From Diphasiastrum complanatum (lineage: Eukaryota; Streptophyta; Lycopodiopsida; Lycopodiales; Lycopodiaceae), in the NCBI GenBank assembly GCA_029204225.1, contig CM055111.1, positions 44,743,815 to 44,807,814 of the forward strand: DNA of 64,000 bases, in the 5' to 3' direction. Both the position numbers and the translations under genes were made by a program. Under the pieces are notes generated by a model. That model saw only the letters and a program-made list of their open reading frames with translations. It made no database searches and was not told where the DNA came from. Below are positions 18,991-29,839 of this stretch, one piece after another (the stretch's first letter is position 1; each line of letters begins with the position of its first letter).

Positions 18991-21900
18991 AAAGGCATAG
19001 TGAAGTGAACACCTCTATGAAGAAGAAGTAGACCATATGAAGAATACAAACAAATTCACATGAACTTAAATCGGAAATGGGAAGATAGTGCAACTCAAAG
19101 TTTCCTTGGGAGGCACGTACATGCTTACTGTGTGAGATGATCAAATGGAAACTAGAGCATCATCAACTTTTTATATTGTGGTACTTAGCAGAACCAATAT
19201 CGATTGACAAAAGGCATCTAATTAGTAACATGAGAGTCAACTACACAAGTTATAGGTGGAGTGTCGCAAATGAGAGAGAATGAAATGATATGCTTGTTGT
19301 AGTGAAGTTTGCAAATTGAGAGAAGTGTAAAATGAAGAGCATGGTTTGTTATATGCGATGCATATGAGATCATATATAACAAGTACAACATCTCCAATTC
19401 CATTTTCCCTTACTTGTCTATTGTATTTCAACTTTATGCTAGTATTCTAGGATCATAAATCTAGGAATTTTTTGATATTCAGACAAAATTGTACAAAGAT
19501 GAAAAAAACTTTGTTAATGTTAGAAGAATTAGAAGTTTTCAGTGTCAATCTGATCCTACAGATCTGAAGGCTATTTTATGGAAACTAATATCAACATCAA
19601 CATCGTCGTCGTCATCTCATGCCCTACCTTTTGGCCTCTCTCAAACGCTCGTCCTACTTTTGTCGAAAGAGCCCAAATCAACCAATTTCAAAAGGATATG
19701 TTTCAAAGACGAAGATCTAGCAAAACACGGTAGCATAAATCATTTTCTTGCAATATTCTTCACTTGAGTTTCTTGAAGGCATGGCACTCGATACAAAATA
19801 TGCAATAAAACTACACACAAACGACCATACAGTGGTCGAGATTGTAGACGAATTAATAAAATGGTCATTTTGAAAATTAAACTGATAGTCCAAAGCCCAT
19901 ATCACTAAAATGATAAAATGTGAAAGAATACAGATGATGCAATAGCATGAGTGTGTTTTACGATTGGGAGGGTTTGGGTGTCATCGTCTCTGAGGCTGTA
20001 TCATGTCCCTCAACTGCTGTTAATGATCGATCTTTCCCATGATAACCTCAGGAAAGCTGTTCAGATGCAGTGCAGAACAAACAGAACGTGCAATTTAAAG
20101 GGTTTCTCAGATGCTGATGTTCGAAACATCAGGACAAGAGTATTTGGCTCCAAGTCGATTTGATTCCATTTTGATTTTGACTTGATTTTAATTGAAGTGA
20201 ATTGACTTGAATATACTTGATTCATCTAGATTCGAATCTAATCGAGTCTAATTTCTTTCAAGATTAAAAAAAAGCTTCAAAAACAAGAATTTTGAAAGAA
20301 AAACGGAAATTAGCCCACCTTTTAGAATCTCGATTCTAATCTCAAAGTGATTCCAAAACCCTAGAACCTCAACTCTTTGTTTCTATGCAAAAGTAAGTAG
20401 AGTGAAGAAGAAGCTTCAGATCCCTCTATTCACACTTCCACAAAAGATTACCATTTTTTTGTTACATTAACATTTCCAGAATACATACCAAACAAAGTTT
20501 AGAAAACGTAAAGACCCTTTGCTGCATAACAAATTTCAGGCTCTAAAAGAAGTGCAATTCTGATTTGCTTTTAATGCTTCTTTGGTTTCATCTTGGGGGT
20601 GTTGATGGATGAATTATGCTGCTTCGAGATACAATACAAAAGCTAACGCACGGCGAGAAATGGAAGAATAATGCAAACAAAATACACATACAGAAAGTGC
20701 TGCCCACCCAAGCTCCAATCCTTGCAACAACGATGAAGCAAATCCGTTTTGTTCCAGGCATTCGCCTTCAGCTGCAGCAGCGGCAATTTTAGTAGGTGGA
20801 CACTGGGAGCACTTTAGTCCGCGACAATTGAAAACAAACTTATTAAAGGATCTTCTTTTCTTTTTTACATTTTATTATCAGTTGTACTATTTGCATGGAA
20901 GCTTGTGTATAAATCTACACGAAATCACAAATTGCACTCTTTGAACGAAGCTATAAATCATTTATAAAAACTGAGACTATAATTTTATGATATAATTCAC
21001 TGAATGTGCATGTGAAAAATTCGACAAGGCTGGGTTTTTTAGAGACTTTTATGGCAAAAAACCATAAAAATAAATTGTGACTTAGGGGATGGCTAAAGGC
21101 ATATTTGGTCTCCACTTAACAAAAAAAAAAAGTGGAACCACTCTCTTTTGCAGGTAATCTTATTCAATAGTATATTTTTCAGGTTTATCAACCTAAAGAT
21201 TACAAAATAAAGGATTTTATTAAGCTCATTAAAATGACCTATCAAAATCTAGAAAATGTAAATATTGTGAGCACAATTAAGTCATATCTCTTGAAAGCCC
21301 AAATTTTGGACAATAATTGCAACAGTTTTACTTATTAATAATAATAATTACAATATTCTCATTTTGTATCCACATTTACATGCCAAGCCAACTTTGGAGC
21401 CCATGGTCTTGTACATGTCCTTACTCCACACACAAACTTAGATGCGGGGGGTTCCATTGCCACAATTAACAACTCTTATCTGACTAATAGCTATGATGGG
21501 AGACATTTTGCACATTTACTCGAAAGGGAAGGTTAACTTCACATTTGAAAAATGCTAGACTAACATGTAAATTTGTAACACATTTCATGCTAAAACTTAT
21601 ATGAAATAATATGTTTTTGATATGCAAGGAGCATCCAAGAAAATAATCAATATGAAATTTCTTTGGAAATTAAAATCTTTTAGTTATAATTGGAAGTTGT
21701 TTAGATATTGAACTTACTAAGATTTATTTGTTAATTTTGTCAACATGTTTGCTATTCATTAACAATGACAAGGTTTAGTAGTTGCAAGATTTTAATTGGC
21801 AAGAGATTCTAGTTGGAGGATTTATAAGCCAAAAAGTGAATTAAAAAACCTTGGAATAGAAAACAATTGTAGTAAATAAATGTCCTATGTACTTTTTGTC

Positions 21901-22120
21901 GAAGTAATATTGTAGGTCATGGATTATGATGCATTGAGCAAAAAATGTATTAGCCAATATGCAAAATGTTGCCTTGTAGTTATTATTGTGACTATCATGT
22001 TAGAAGAATTGAACCAAATGTACTTCAAAATGCTTTATTGACATTACCTCCTGCTTTATACCTATAGTAAGACAAATTTGCATCTTTTGATGGATTCTAG
22101 ATGGAGTGATGTATGTAACA
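18991..22120. other. long AT-rich stretch without recognised genes
   Basis: Small frames at 19489-19767 and 19951-20163 have no recognisable domain. 20160-20300 is rich in TTGA(T/C)TTGA and AGATTCGAATCT-like palindromes. I see no LTR pair, RNA gene or splice-supported gene. Confidence 0.45.
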
Positions 22121-22439
22121 ATTGTTGGGATTGTGTGTGTGTGTTCTCCCCAATCAAAGAAAAAACAAAGAACTACTATAAGGATCGAATCGAACTACTG
22201 AAATTCAGACAATCACTTCGATCATTTGTCTGATTAGTAGAATATTTGGATAGGTGTCTTAGACAACCATGAAGAGAGCGAAAAATTAGACGTATGTGAC
22301 AACCGTGCAATCTTCGAATCAAATATTCTATGTCAATCAGTGGAGCGATAATGTCAGATACATAAAGAGAGATGAATAAGAGAGCATTCAACAATGCTAA
22401 TGTATGTAAATCAACCTACTTCTAATTAAAATCATAGAA

Positions 22440-22865
22440 TTTGTCTTCCAAGAAGACTACATCTCAAGTGACAGTGATTCGTCTTGAATCTACTTCGTAG
22501 ATTCTATAAGCTTTGTGTGAAGCTGAATATCCAATAAACACCAACAAGATTGAGCTTCTTTCTCAGGTCAAAAGGGATCTGCTTGTAGCATAGACATGCG
22601 AACACTCGAAGGTGCGTCAGACTCGATTTTTAACCATAGTAGGCTTTAAAGGGAGTCTTTGAGTCAACAGCTTTGGTGCTCGAATAGTTTTGCATATAGT
22701 AGGCAGTAGAAACATCTTCAGCTCAAATTTTTTTTGGTAGTTGAGCGTTTGAGAGCATTGTTCGTGCTGCATCTAACAGTGTTCGGTTCTTCCTTTCAAC
22801 TACTCCATTCTATTGTAGGGTGTAGTTGGTGGTGAACTGACACCTGAAGGAGATAGCTGGTAATA
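22440..22865 (-). pseudogene. Ty1/copia integrase fragment
   Basis: Reading the minus strand from 22865 gives FTTNYTLQ, a stop, then NGVVERKNRTLLDAARTML: the copia integrase segment with the catalytic Glu (NGVVERKNR). The fragment continues down to about 22440 with further stops. It lies directly beside an LTR-like edge at 22915 belonging to another copia piece, so it is a separate insertion or rearrangement. Confidence 0.7.
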
Positions 22866-23580
22866 TATACAGTGGTAACTAGACCGAATGGTTGAAGTGG
22901 AATTAAAATTCCAACACTCTCCCTTAATTCGACTTCAAACATTTAAATAACTTTTAAATATAGCATTTTCTTAAACAAAAGGTGCTTATCCTTGGGCAAA
23001 GCCTTGGTAAAGATATCAACTACCATGCGATTTGTTGAACTAATAATTCAGCTCTACATGCTTTAAATGTACTTTCTCTTGAACAAAATGAAATTGAATT
23101 TGTATGTGTTTAGTCCTAGAATGAAATCTAGGATTGAGAGTAAGTTGTATGTAGTTGATGTTTTGTCACAATAGATGGTAGTTGGGTTGATTTGTCTAAA
23201 GTTTAGATTTTGAAGAAGCAGCCTTAGCCAGATGGCTTCCTTAGTTTCTTGTGTTGCTACTACATATTCAGCTTTAGTCAAAAATAATGAGATTGATTTC
23301 TATTTTCTACTATTCCTAAAAACCGGTGCAAACGATTAGTAGAAACAATATTCGGAAGTAGACTTCTTGGTGTCTAAGTCTCCTCCCCAATCCGAATCAG
23401 AATAGCCAAACAAACATAAAGTTGTAGTAGATTTACCGGAATAACAAAGAAGTTAAGTTCTTTATTGCTTGAATGTATTTCATTACTCTTTTGAGTGCTT
23501 TCCAATGTTGGATTCTCGAATTCGACATGAATTGAGAAAGTGTGCTTATTGTATACACACCATTGCATACATCAATGAGC
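22866..23580 (-). pseudogene. Ty1/copia RNase H fragment with polypurine tract and LTR start
   Basis: The frame 23281-23063 reads MTKAEYVVATQETKEAIWL, then LLLQNLNFRQ and TTIYCDKTSTTYNL, the RNase H end of copia pol. Further down, the minus strand has TTAAGGGAGAG followed by TGTTGGAATTTTAATTCC, a typical polypurine tract and TGTTGG LTR start (about 22927-22905). Only about 50 bases of that LTR remain before integrase sequence of a second copy begins. Confidence 0.7.
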
Positions 23581-23599
23581 CGATAAGTGAGTGGTATGA

Positions 23600-24345
23600 A
23601 TAGTTCTTCATGTCAGAAAGCTCAGCAAGACACATATCTATCTCGTCATCAAATGTAAAATAAGCCGCACGCACCAGGCATTCATGTTGCACAACCTGAG
23701 AAAAGTCGTGTGTCAAAGTTTAGCCGCTCCAGGAAAGGACGACTCGTTGCTAGCTTCTTGGAAAAATCAATAAATGAGACCAAGTGAATTTTTGTAGTGC
23801 ACCTTCTAGGTTTCATGTCTGATGAAACACTTTGCTTAGTTATAGGACTCCACTTTGGGTAGAATTCTGCCTAGTAGCTTGTGCGAGTGGTCCTCTGCTT
23901 GTTTTTTTCTTTTTTTTTTGGAAGAAGATAAAGCTCTATTATGCAAATGAGGTTCTTTTGGCAAAATGGACTCTTCCACTCCTATATATACTTGGAGTGG
24001 TGGTCACTTACAAAAAGGCACTATGGGACAAGTAGGCCACATAGGCTTAGCTTAACTTTTAGTTAAATTGGTGCCATGGCACAAACCCCCAATGGACCAT
24101 AAACAACTGAACTAACTTAAGTTGAACTTATTGAGACTAGCTTAAGTTCCAATGTTCTGGACTTAGGCTTAGAACTAAATAACCTTAAGTCGTTACAACA
24201 TGGCGTAAAGGCCTAAACTTGACTAATCCAGCTCGTATCCTTTCCAAGATGGGTCGAATATTCCTTGGAATATCAGCCTATAGTCGTCAAACATGACAAG
24301 TAACCATCATATTTGTACAAGCTAATTATTGCCCCTTTTTAACTC
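23600..24345 (-). other. probable copia 3' LTR and flanking unassigned sequence
   Basis: Immediately after the RNase H remnant at 24350-24620, the minus strand carries ATTGAGGGAGAGAGTTAAAA, a plausible polypurine tract and LTR edge near 24345. The sequence below it would be LTR. The far end is not defined; 23600-23930 shows nothing recognisable. Confidence 0.35.
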
Positions 24346-24625
24346 TCTCCCTCAATAATGTTAACAACTTAACAGCATGTAACCTATTCATGGAACATCA
24401 TGATAGCATAGTTACTTCTAAAAGCGTATAATGACGTTAAGATATTAATTCAACACCATGCTTTAGTCTGAAATCTTCAAACTTGTCTCTGCTTAGCAAC
24501 TTCGTGAATACATTAGCAACTTGTGTAGTAGTAGTACAGTGAACCACATTAATGTCTTCGAACAAAGCTTTTCACATATAAAATAATATTTTACTTTTAT
24601 ATGCTTTGTTCTAGCATGAAACTTT
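24346..24625 (-). pseudogene. Ty1/copia RNase H C-terminal remnant
   Basis: The minus strand reads KALFEDINVVHCTTTTQVAN, then VFTKLLSRDKFEDFRLKHG, matching the standard copia ending '...TkdQvADiFTKpL....F..lr..lG'. Stops interrupt the upstream part. A third, independent copia remnant within 2.5 kb. Confidence 0.65.
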
Positions 24626-25190
24626 TACAATAAGGAAGGGATGCCCTCCAAGCTTTTGGGTTGATGTCCACCAATGCCTCCAAAGAGTCCTCCAAGGTGC
24701 CATTCCTCCAGTGTCCCTAAGATCCTTCCAAAGTAGACAATCAAATGGCCTCAAGACATCACCACCCAAACATAGCAAGATCCATGCATAAGCAAGCCAA
24801 TCTACATCACAATCAATCACATAGCTACCATCACAAGCGCAAGCATACTCCTACAGTCCTCCAGGATGTTGTCAGACACTGTTGATCTATGTTTATAAAT
24901 TAATGCAGCATTCAACAAATTCAACCAATGTGTAGAATTGAAATGAATGGGAGAATCAGACACACGAATAACAGCAGACGCATTTGCATTCAAGATCATA
25001 CATCACAAATGTGATATTGTGCATAATTGCTACAAGATCATCTAATGATTTTTCTCTGATTCTTCAAGCACTGCATGCAGATCCACGCAGTGCGTTGGCG
25101 TGAGAGAAATACGGTTCTCTCACGAGTGGATGTCTCGCTCTCTAGCTGACTTGTGGATCACTATGGATCCTGATCATAGAACACGTCTCG
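24626..25190. other. unassigned stretch, possibly LTR of the copia element at 25268-29820
   Basis: No coding sequence. It lies where the 3' LTR of the neighbouring minus-strand copia element should be, and 25070-25180 has CTCTCACG and CACGAGTGG repeats, but without the 5' LTR the limits cannot be checked. Confidence 0.35.
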
Positions 25191-25267
25191 CATGCAGGCG
25201 GACTTCTTGTCTGTATTTCATCTTGATTGCTTGCTAGCATCAGATTCTTTCATACGTATCTGTATTT

Positions 25268-26032
25268 TCATGTCACGTAGTTGGTTTCGTCTCCATCGTC
25301 TGATTTTCTCGTGCAGACCGCAAAAGATTCTCGTTCGCGAATCTTTTGCGTTCGTGTCTTCCCGTCAGGTGTTCGCAAAACTTTCGTGCTTCGTGTCTCT
25401 TGACTTTCGCGTTTGCGAATATCTTCGTCAAGCATAGGGCTGAAAGCTAGCAAAGCCTTGTAAATAGAAACGTTTTGTTTCTTCAGCTCCCTCTCAAAGC
25501 ATAATAGCTTTATGATCCCGAGACTGCTCCTCTGTCTCTCAAAGAGTCCTTTGTCCAGGGCTTTGGTGAAGATATCAGCAACCATGTCTTTCGTTTCGAC
25601 GAAGGTGGTCTGCAGCATCTTCTTTTCAATTAGATCCCTGATCAAGTGATACTTGATCGCAATGTGCTTCATTCTAGAATGGAACACGGGATCTTTCATC
25701 AGGTGTATTGTAGAGGTGTTGTCCATCTGCAACACCAGAGGCTTGTTCCTTGTTTCGTCCAATTCATCCAGAAACTACCTTAGCCAGATTATCTCATTGG
25801 CCATCTTTGCTGCTGCAACGTATTCTGCTTCGTAGAATGACTAGGTTACAACAGTCTGCTTCTTGTTGACCCAAAGAACTGTTGCTCCTGATGTGATGGT
25901 GTATCCTCCTGAGACGCTTTTGCAGTCGTCCTTGAGAGATGCCCAGCTAGCATCACTGTAGGAAAGCATCTTGAAACTTGCATCATGACAATAGCACAAG
26001 CCATAATCCCTTGTTAATTGAAGATATTGCAA
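25268..26032 (-). pseudogene. copia RNase H
   Basis: 26032-25841 reads LTRDYGLCYCHD...YSDASWASLKDDCKSVSGG, with the first Asp of RNase H. 25762-25268 reads LQMDNTSTIHLMKDPVFHSR, then KHIAIKYHLIRDLIEKKML and DIFTKALDKGLF. A stop and frame change lie near 25780-25850. After the usual end (LGIIKLL) the frame continues about 90 codons into sequence that is probably LTR. Confidence 0.85.
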
Positions 26033-26111
26033 AATTCATTTTGCAATCTTCCAATGTGGCGATCCTGGATTTGTACAGAATTGGCTCATCCTGAATACTG
26101 CATAAGCAATA

Positions 26112-27103
26112 TCAAGACGTGTGTTGTCGACAAGGTAACATTAGTGATCCTATCAGCTTTCTGTAAGGTGTAAGCTGCATCTGTTCTCTCTCTTCCTCAG
26201 TCTTCGGACAGTCATCATTTGTCAGCACCGTCCTTGCGAGCATTGGAGTATTCGCTCCTTTGCAGTTTAGCATCCCAAAGTCCTCTAGGATCTTCTGGGT
26301 GTATTCGGACTGGTGAAGATATAGCTTACCTCCCTCGTAGTCCCTTTCAATTTGCAAGCCTAGGTAATACATGGCTTATCCCAGATCCACGATCTCGAAA
26401 TGTTTCGAGATGTCTGTCTTCACTTCAGCAATCAGCTGCTCACTCCTGCAAAGTATCAAAGTGTCGTCCACGTATACAGCCACAATGATGATTTGTCCAT
26501 CTATAACTCTGACATATATATTAGAATCAACTAACAGAGGTTTGAATCCTAGTGATTTCAGGGCTTGATCTTTCTTGTTGTACCATTGTCGGGCTGATTG
26601 TTTTAGACCGTAGATACTTTTGTGCATTCTGCATGCATGGTCAGGAAGTGAATTCGAGACATATCCATATAGACCTCTTCGTCTAGTTCTCCATGCAAGA
26701 AGGCTGTCTTCTCGTCCACAATGTGGATCCTGAGGTCATAAACTGCTGCATATGCAAATAAAAGTCGTAGGAACTAATGTTTGACGACAGAAGAGAAGGT
26801 TTCAGACTAGTCAATACCGTATCTATGAGAAAAACTCTTCGCTATCAGTCTTGCCTTGTATTTTGTGACCTTTCCATCTGGTCCGTACTTGAGTTTGAAA
26901 ACCCATTTGCATTTGACAGTCTTGCGTTTATGTGGCAATGGCTTTAACGTCCATACCTGGTTCTCTCTCATGGACTCCATCTCTTTGTTCATGGATTGGA
27001 TCCATCTGTCCTTGTCTGGACATTCAATCGCTTCCTCGAAAGTTTGTGGTTCTGCACTGAATCTGCAAAACTCTTCTGACGTGGAAGCTGAGCTGCCCAG
27101 CAC
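26112..27103 (-). pseudogene. copia reverse transcriptase
   Basis: Three minus-strand frames: 27103-26807 (WIQSMNKEMESMRENQVWTL, then KWVFKLKYGPDGKV), 26627-26376 (SIYGLKQSARQWY, then VAVYVDDTLILC with the YVDD active site), and 26372-26112 (YYLGLQIERDYEGGKLYLHQ). A stretch at 26630-26806 is interrupted by stops. Domain order and motifs are those of Ty1/copia RT. Confidence 0.9.
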
Positions 27104-27789
27104 AACATATCTTGCTGGCGCTCTTCGTGGTCTTGCCGACCTTCTGGGAGATCCTCCTGGGATAGCAATGCCTTTGCTTTGTCTGTTTTGCTAGGTCCGG
27201 AACGATCTTGGTTTACAGGAACTGTAGCAGTAGGCTGCCTCTCTAATCTTTTTTCTTCAAATTCGTTGCTCGAATGGGAGACGGCTCGAAAATCTTCGTT
27301 TTCGTGTTTGTCCTCTGCTCCCTCTGTCATTGGCAGTAGCTCATAGTACTGTCTCTCCAAAACTTTGTAGCTAACAGGATCGTCATTGGCCATTGTCCTG
27401 CTCTCGTCAAATCTGACATCTCTCACTGTTTTCATAGTGTTCATGTCTGGCATGTAGATTCTGTAGTATGACGAGTTGTTGTCATAGCCTACCAGAATTC
27501 TCTGCTCGGCTTTCTCATCAAGCTTCTTTCGAAGCTTATCTGGAATATGTGCATAAGTTGTAGAACCAAAGATTCTGACGTGAGACAGGTTGGGCTTTCT
27601 ACCCCACCATAGCTTGTGTGGTGTCGTGTGAGGGACACCAGATTCACCTGTCCTGTTCTGGATGTATGCGGCTATAGCTACTGCTTCAGCCCACAGTACT
27701 CTTGGAGCTTTCGAGTAGGCCATCATGCATTTGGCTGCTTCCATCAGGGTCCTATCCTTTCTTTTTGCAACACCATTGTGCTGCGACAT
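26989..27789 (-). pseudogene. copia integrase C-terminal part
   Basis: 266 codons continuing the integrase: HNGVAKRKDRTLMEAAKCM, LWAEAVAIAAYIQNR, LWWGRKPNLSHVRIFGSTTY, then a variable linker. In active copia elements the first motif reads NG.aER.NRT; here the catalytic Glu position is Lys (AKRKDR), so strand transfer should be lost even if the frame were whole. The frame ends near 26989 and overlaps the RT frame. Confidence 0.85.
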
Positions 27790-28964
27790 ATAGGCTGCAG
27801 TTCTTCTATGAATGATGCACGATCATTGTAGAAGTCAGTGAAGCGATTCGAAATGTATTCGCCACCTCGATCTGTCCTGATCTGCTTAACCTTGTTGCCT
27901 GTACATCTCTCAGTCCAATTCACATATTTTGTGAATCTATCAAGTGCTTCATATTTATTCTGAATAAAATACATTCTAGCAAATTTGCTATAATCATCAA
28001 TGAAGGTTATATAATATTTTAAACCTCTTACTGAGATCACATTGAATGGTCCGCAGATGTCAGAATGCACTAGCTCCAGAATCTTAGTCGTTCTATAGGA
28101 GTCTTTGATGAATGGAGTGCGCGACATCTTGCCCTTCAAGCATGCATCACAGGTGGTCGAACTGGCTGCATTCAAGATGCTGACCCCTGTTATCGCTCCA
28201 TGATGGCTTGCTTGGTAAAGCACCATTGAGTTCATGTGGCAGAGTCTTTTGTGCCACAGACTATATGGCGAATCATCATGAGTCTGATACATTTGATCTG
28301 TAGGTAGGCATACCTTCAGATGATATATATTTCCTTTTCTTCTGCCTTGATCGATCAATGTATTGGTATTGGCATCAACCACGTTGCATGCTTCGTCAGA
28401 ATACATCACATGCACCCCTGCATCAGCTATTCTTGCTACAAACAGCAAGTCTTGTTGCAGAGTAGGCACGAACAGAATGTCTTCGAGTTGTCTATCTCTG
28501 TCGTTGGTGTTGAGCCATAGTGAACCGATACCGTTCACTTGATGTTTGGAACCATCTCCAAGAACTATGAATCTTGAGAGATCTGCACTTCTGAAATCAG
28601 ACATGATTTGTCTTGATGTCACGAAGTGTGAGGTGGCTCCTGAATCTAGGATCACCTCGTGTGTGTCAGATGTTAATACTGCACACACGTCTTCATAGAT
28701 ATAGGCGGTCGAACAGTTTCTGTTCGTTCTTTCTTCGCCCATTTTTGAACTCTCGGGCTCCTCGACATAGGATGAACTGTTGCTATTCTCATGTCTGTTC
28801 TGTGTTGATTTGTTCCTCGGGTTCTGGCAGCAATCCATGGCTGCGTGATCCTTCTTGTGACAGTGAATACACTCAATCTTGGGATTGAGCCAGCAAGTAT
28901 TTACTGTATGCCCGTCTCTTCTGCATCTCACGCAAGTCTTCTTGTCTGCACCTTGCTGCTTCAA
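27744..28964 (-). CDS. copia zinc knuckles, protease and integrase core
   Basis: 406 codons. Two CCHC knuckles come first (CVRCRRDGHTVNTCW and CIHCHKKDHAAMDCC). The aspartic protease site is VILDSGATSHF. The pre-integrase zinc region reads SLWHKRLCHMN...CDACLKGK. The integrase core has two catalytic Asp segments, HSDICGPF and IRTDRGGEY. The frame ends within the integrase at about 27790 and overlaps the next frame, a 1-base-type shift. These parts cleave the polyprotein and insert the cDNA in active relatives. Confidence 0.9.
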   Translation of the reverse strand: MKQQGADKKTCVRCRRDGHTVNTCWLNPKIECIHCHKKDHAAMDCCQNPRNKSTQNRHENSNSSSYVEEPESSKMGEERTNRNCSTAYIYEDVCAVLTSDTHEVILDSGATSHFVTSRQIMSDFRSADLSRFIVLGDGSKHQVNGIGSLWLNTNDRDRQLEDILFVPTLQQDLLFVARIADAGVHVMYSDEACNVVDANTNTLIDQGRRKGNIYHLKVCLPTDQMYQTHDDSPYSLWHKRLCHMNSMVLYQASHHGAITGVSILNAASSTTCDACLKGKMSRTPFIKDSYRTTKILELVHSDICGPFNVISVRGLKYYITFIDDYSKFARMYFIQNKYEALDRFTKYVNWTERCTGNKVKQIRTDRGGEYISNRFTDFYNDRASFIEELQPICRSTMVLQKERIGP

Positions 28965-29021
28965 CCTCCCTTTGCTCTTCCAGTTTCCCTTGCTGGTCTC
29001 CTCTGCTTGCTGATCACGATC

Positions 29022-29640
29022 CTACCTCTTATTTGACTCTCTCTTAGTCTTGAATTGTTTCTTGGATTTTTCTTTGTTGCTATAGAGGGCCTGGTCAGAA
29101 CCATCTTTGTGATCAAGATGTTCTCTGACCTTGACTTCCTCTTGAATCTCGACAATCGCCTTTTCGAGGTTCATGGTAGGATTTTTCACGAGCAGGGTTC
29201 TCGTTGTCTGGAATGATCTAGGTAAGGCTCTCAACAGGTACGTGAGCTGCTTCTCAGCTAACACTGCATTCTCTGCTCTAGAGTTATGAAGTGATAGAAA
29301 CAGATCCTTCATCTTCCTCACAAAAGAAGTGAGGTCCTTTTAAATCCCATTGTAGATTCGTCAGCTGGTCTTTCAGCATTATGATTTGACTTCTTGATTT
29401 CGTCTGAAATCTGGTGAGCAATGCATCCCACATCTCCTTAGCTTTGGAGTGTGTAGCCAGGTCAAGTGTGAGACTATCTTCGATGGATGAAGATAGCAAG
29501 GCTACTGCCTTGTCATTTTTCTCCTTCCATTCGCGTAGCTCCTTTCCTGATGTCGTAGACATCTCTTCTGTGCCATCCACCCAGGGAAATAACCTTTGCC
29601 CTTGAGTGTCAGTGATGTCTTACTTTCCAGGCTAGAAAGT
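29022..29640 (-). pseudogene. copia gag (UBN2-type)
   Basis: Two overlapping minus-strand frames. 29580-29284 contains EWKEKNDKAVALLSSSIED, then AKEMWDALLTRFQTKSRSQI and LKDQLTNLQWDLKG, the typical copia capsid pattern. 29321-29022 continues with LLRALPRSFQTTRTLL and a basic tail. A frameshift at about 29300-29330 separates them. This would be the capsid part of virus-like particles in an active element. Confidence 0.85.
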
Positions 29641-29806
29641 TAGATCCTAAAGAATCAAGAATTGTGCAGATCTTGCTCTACATGTTGCTGATTGAAGCCA
29701 TTGCTTCTTGGAGTCTGTTCCCTCGTTGATGGTTGTTTGTTTGAATGCTAGGCCTCCTAGATCTGACTACTTTTTGGCTATGTCAGATTATGACAATAAA
29801 TAGGTA

Positions 29807-29819
29807 GGCTCTGATACCA
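29807..29819 (-). promoter_or_regulatory. primer binding site for initiator-Met tRNA
   Basis: The minus strand reads TGGTATCAGAGCC, the standard copia primer site complementary to the 3' end of tRNA-iMet. It precedes gag by about 180 bases. Confidence 0.85.
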
Positions 29820-29839
29820 CTAATGAGAAGTCGTGAGTC

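Larger units (their letters stand above)
25268..29820 (-). mobile_element. Ty1/copia retrotransposon, nearly complete coding region
   Basis: In minus-strand order: primer binding site (29819-29807), gag, zinc knuckles, protease, integrase, reverse transcriptase, RNase H. This is the copia order (integrase before RT). Several frame breaks and a mutated integrase residue make it non-autonomous. No 5' LTR is seen next to the primer site; the sequence there belongs to another coding region (29840 upward). Confidence 0.85.
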
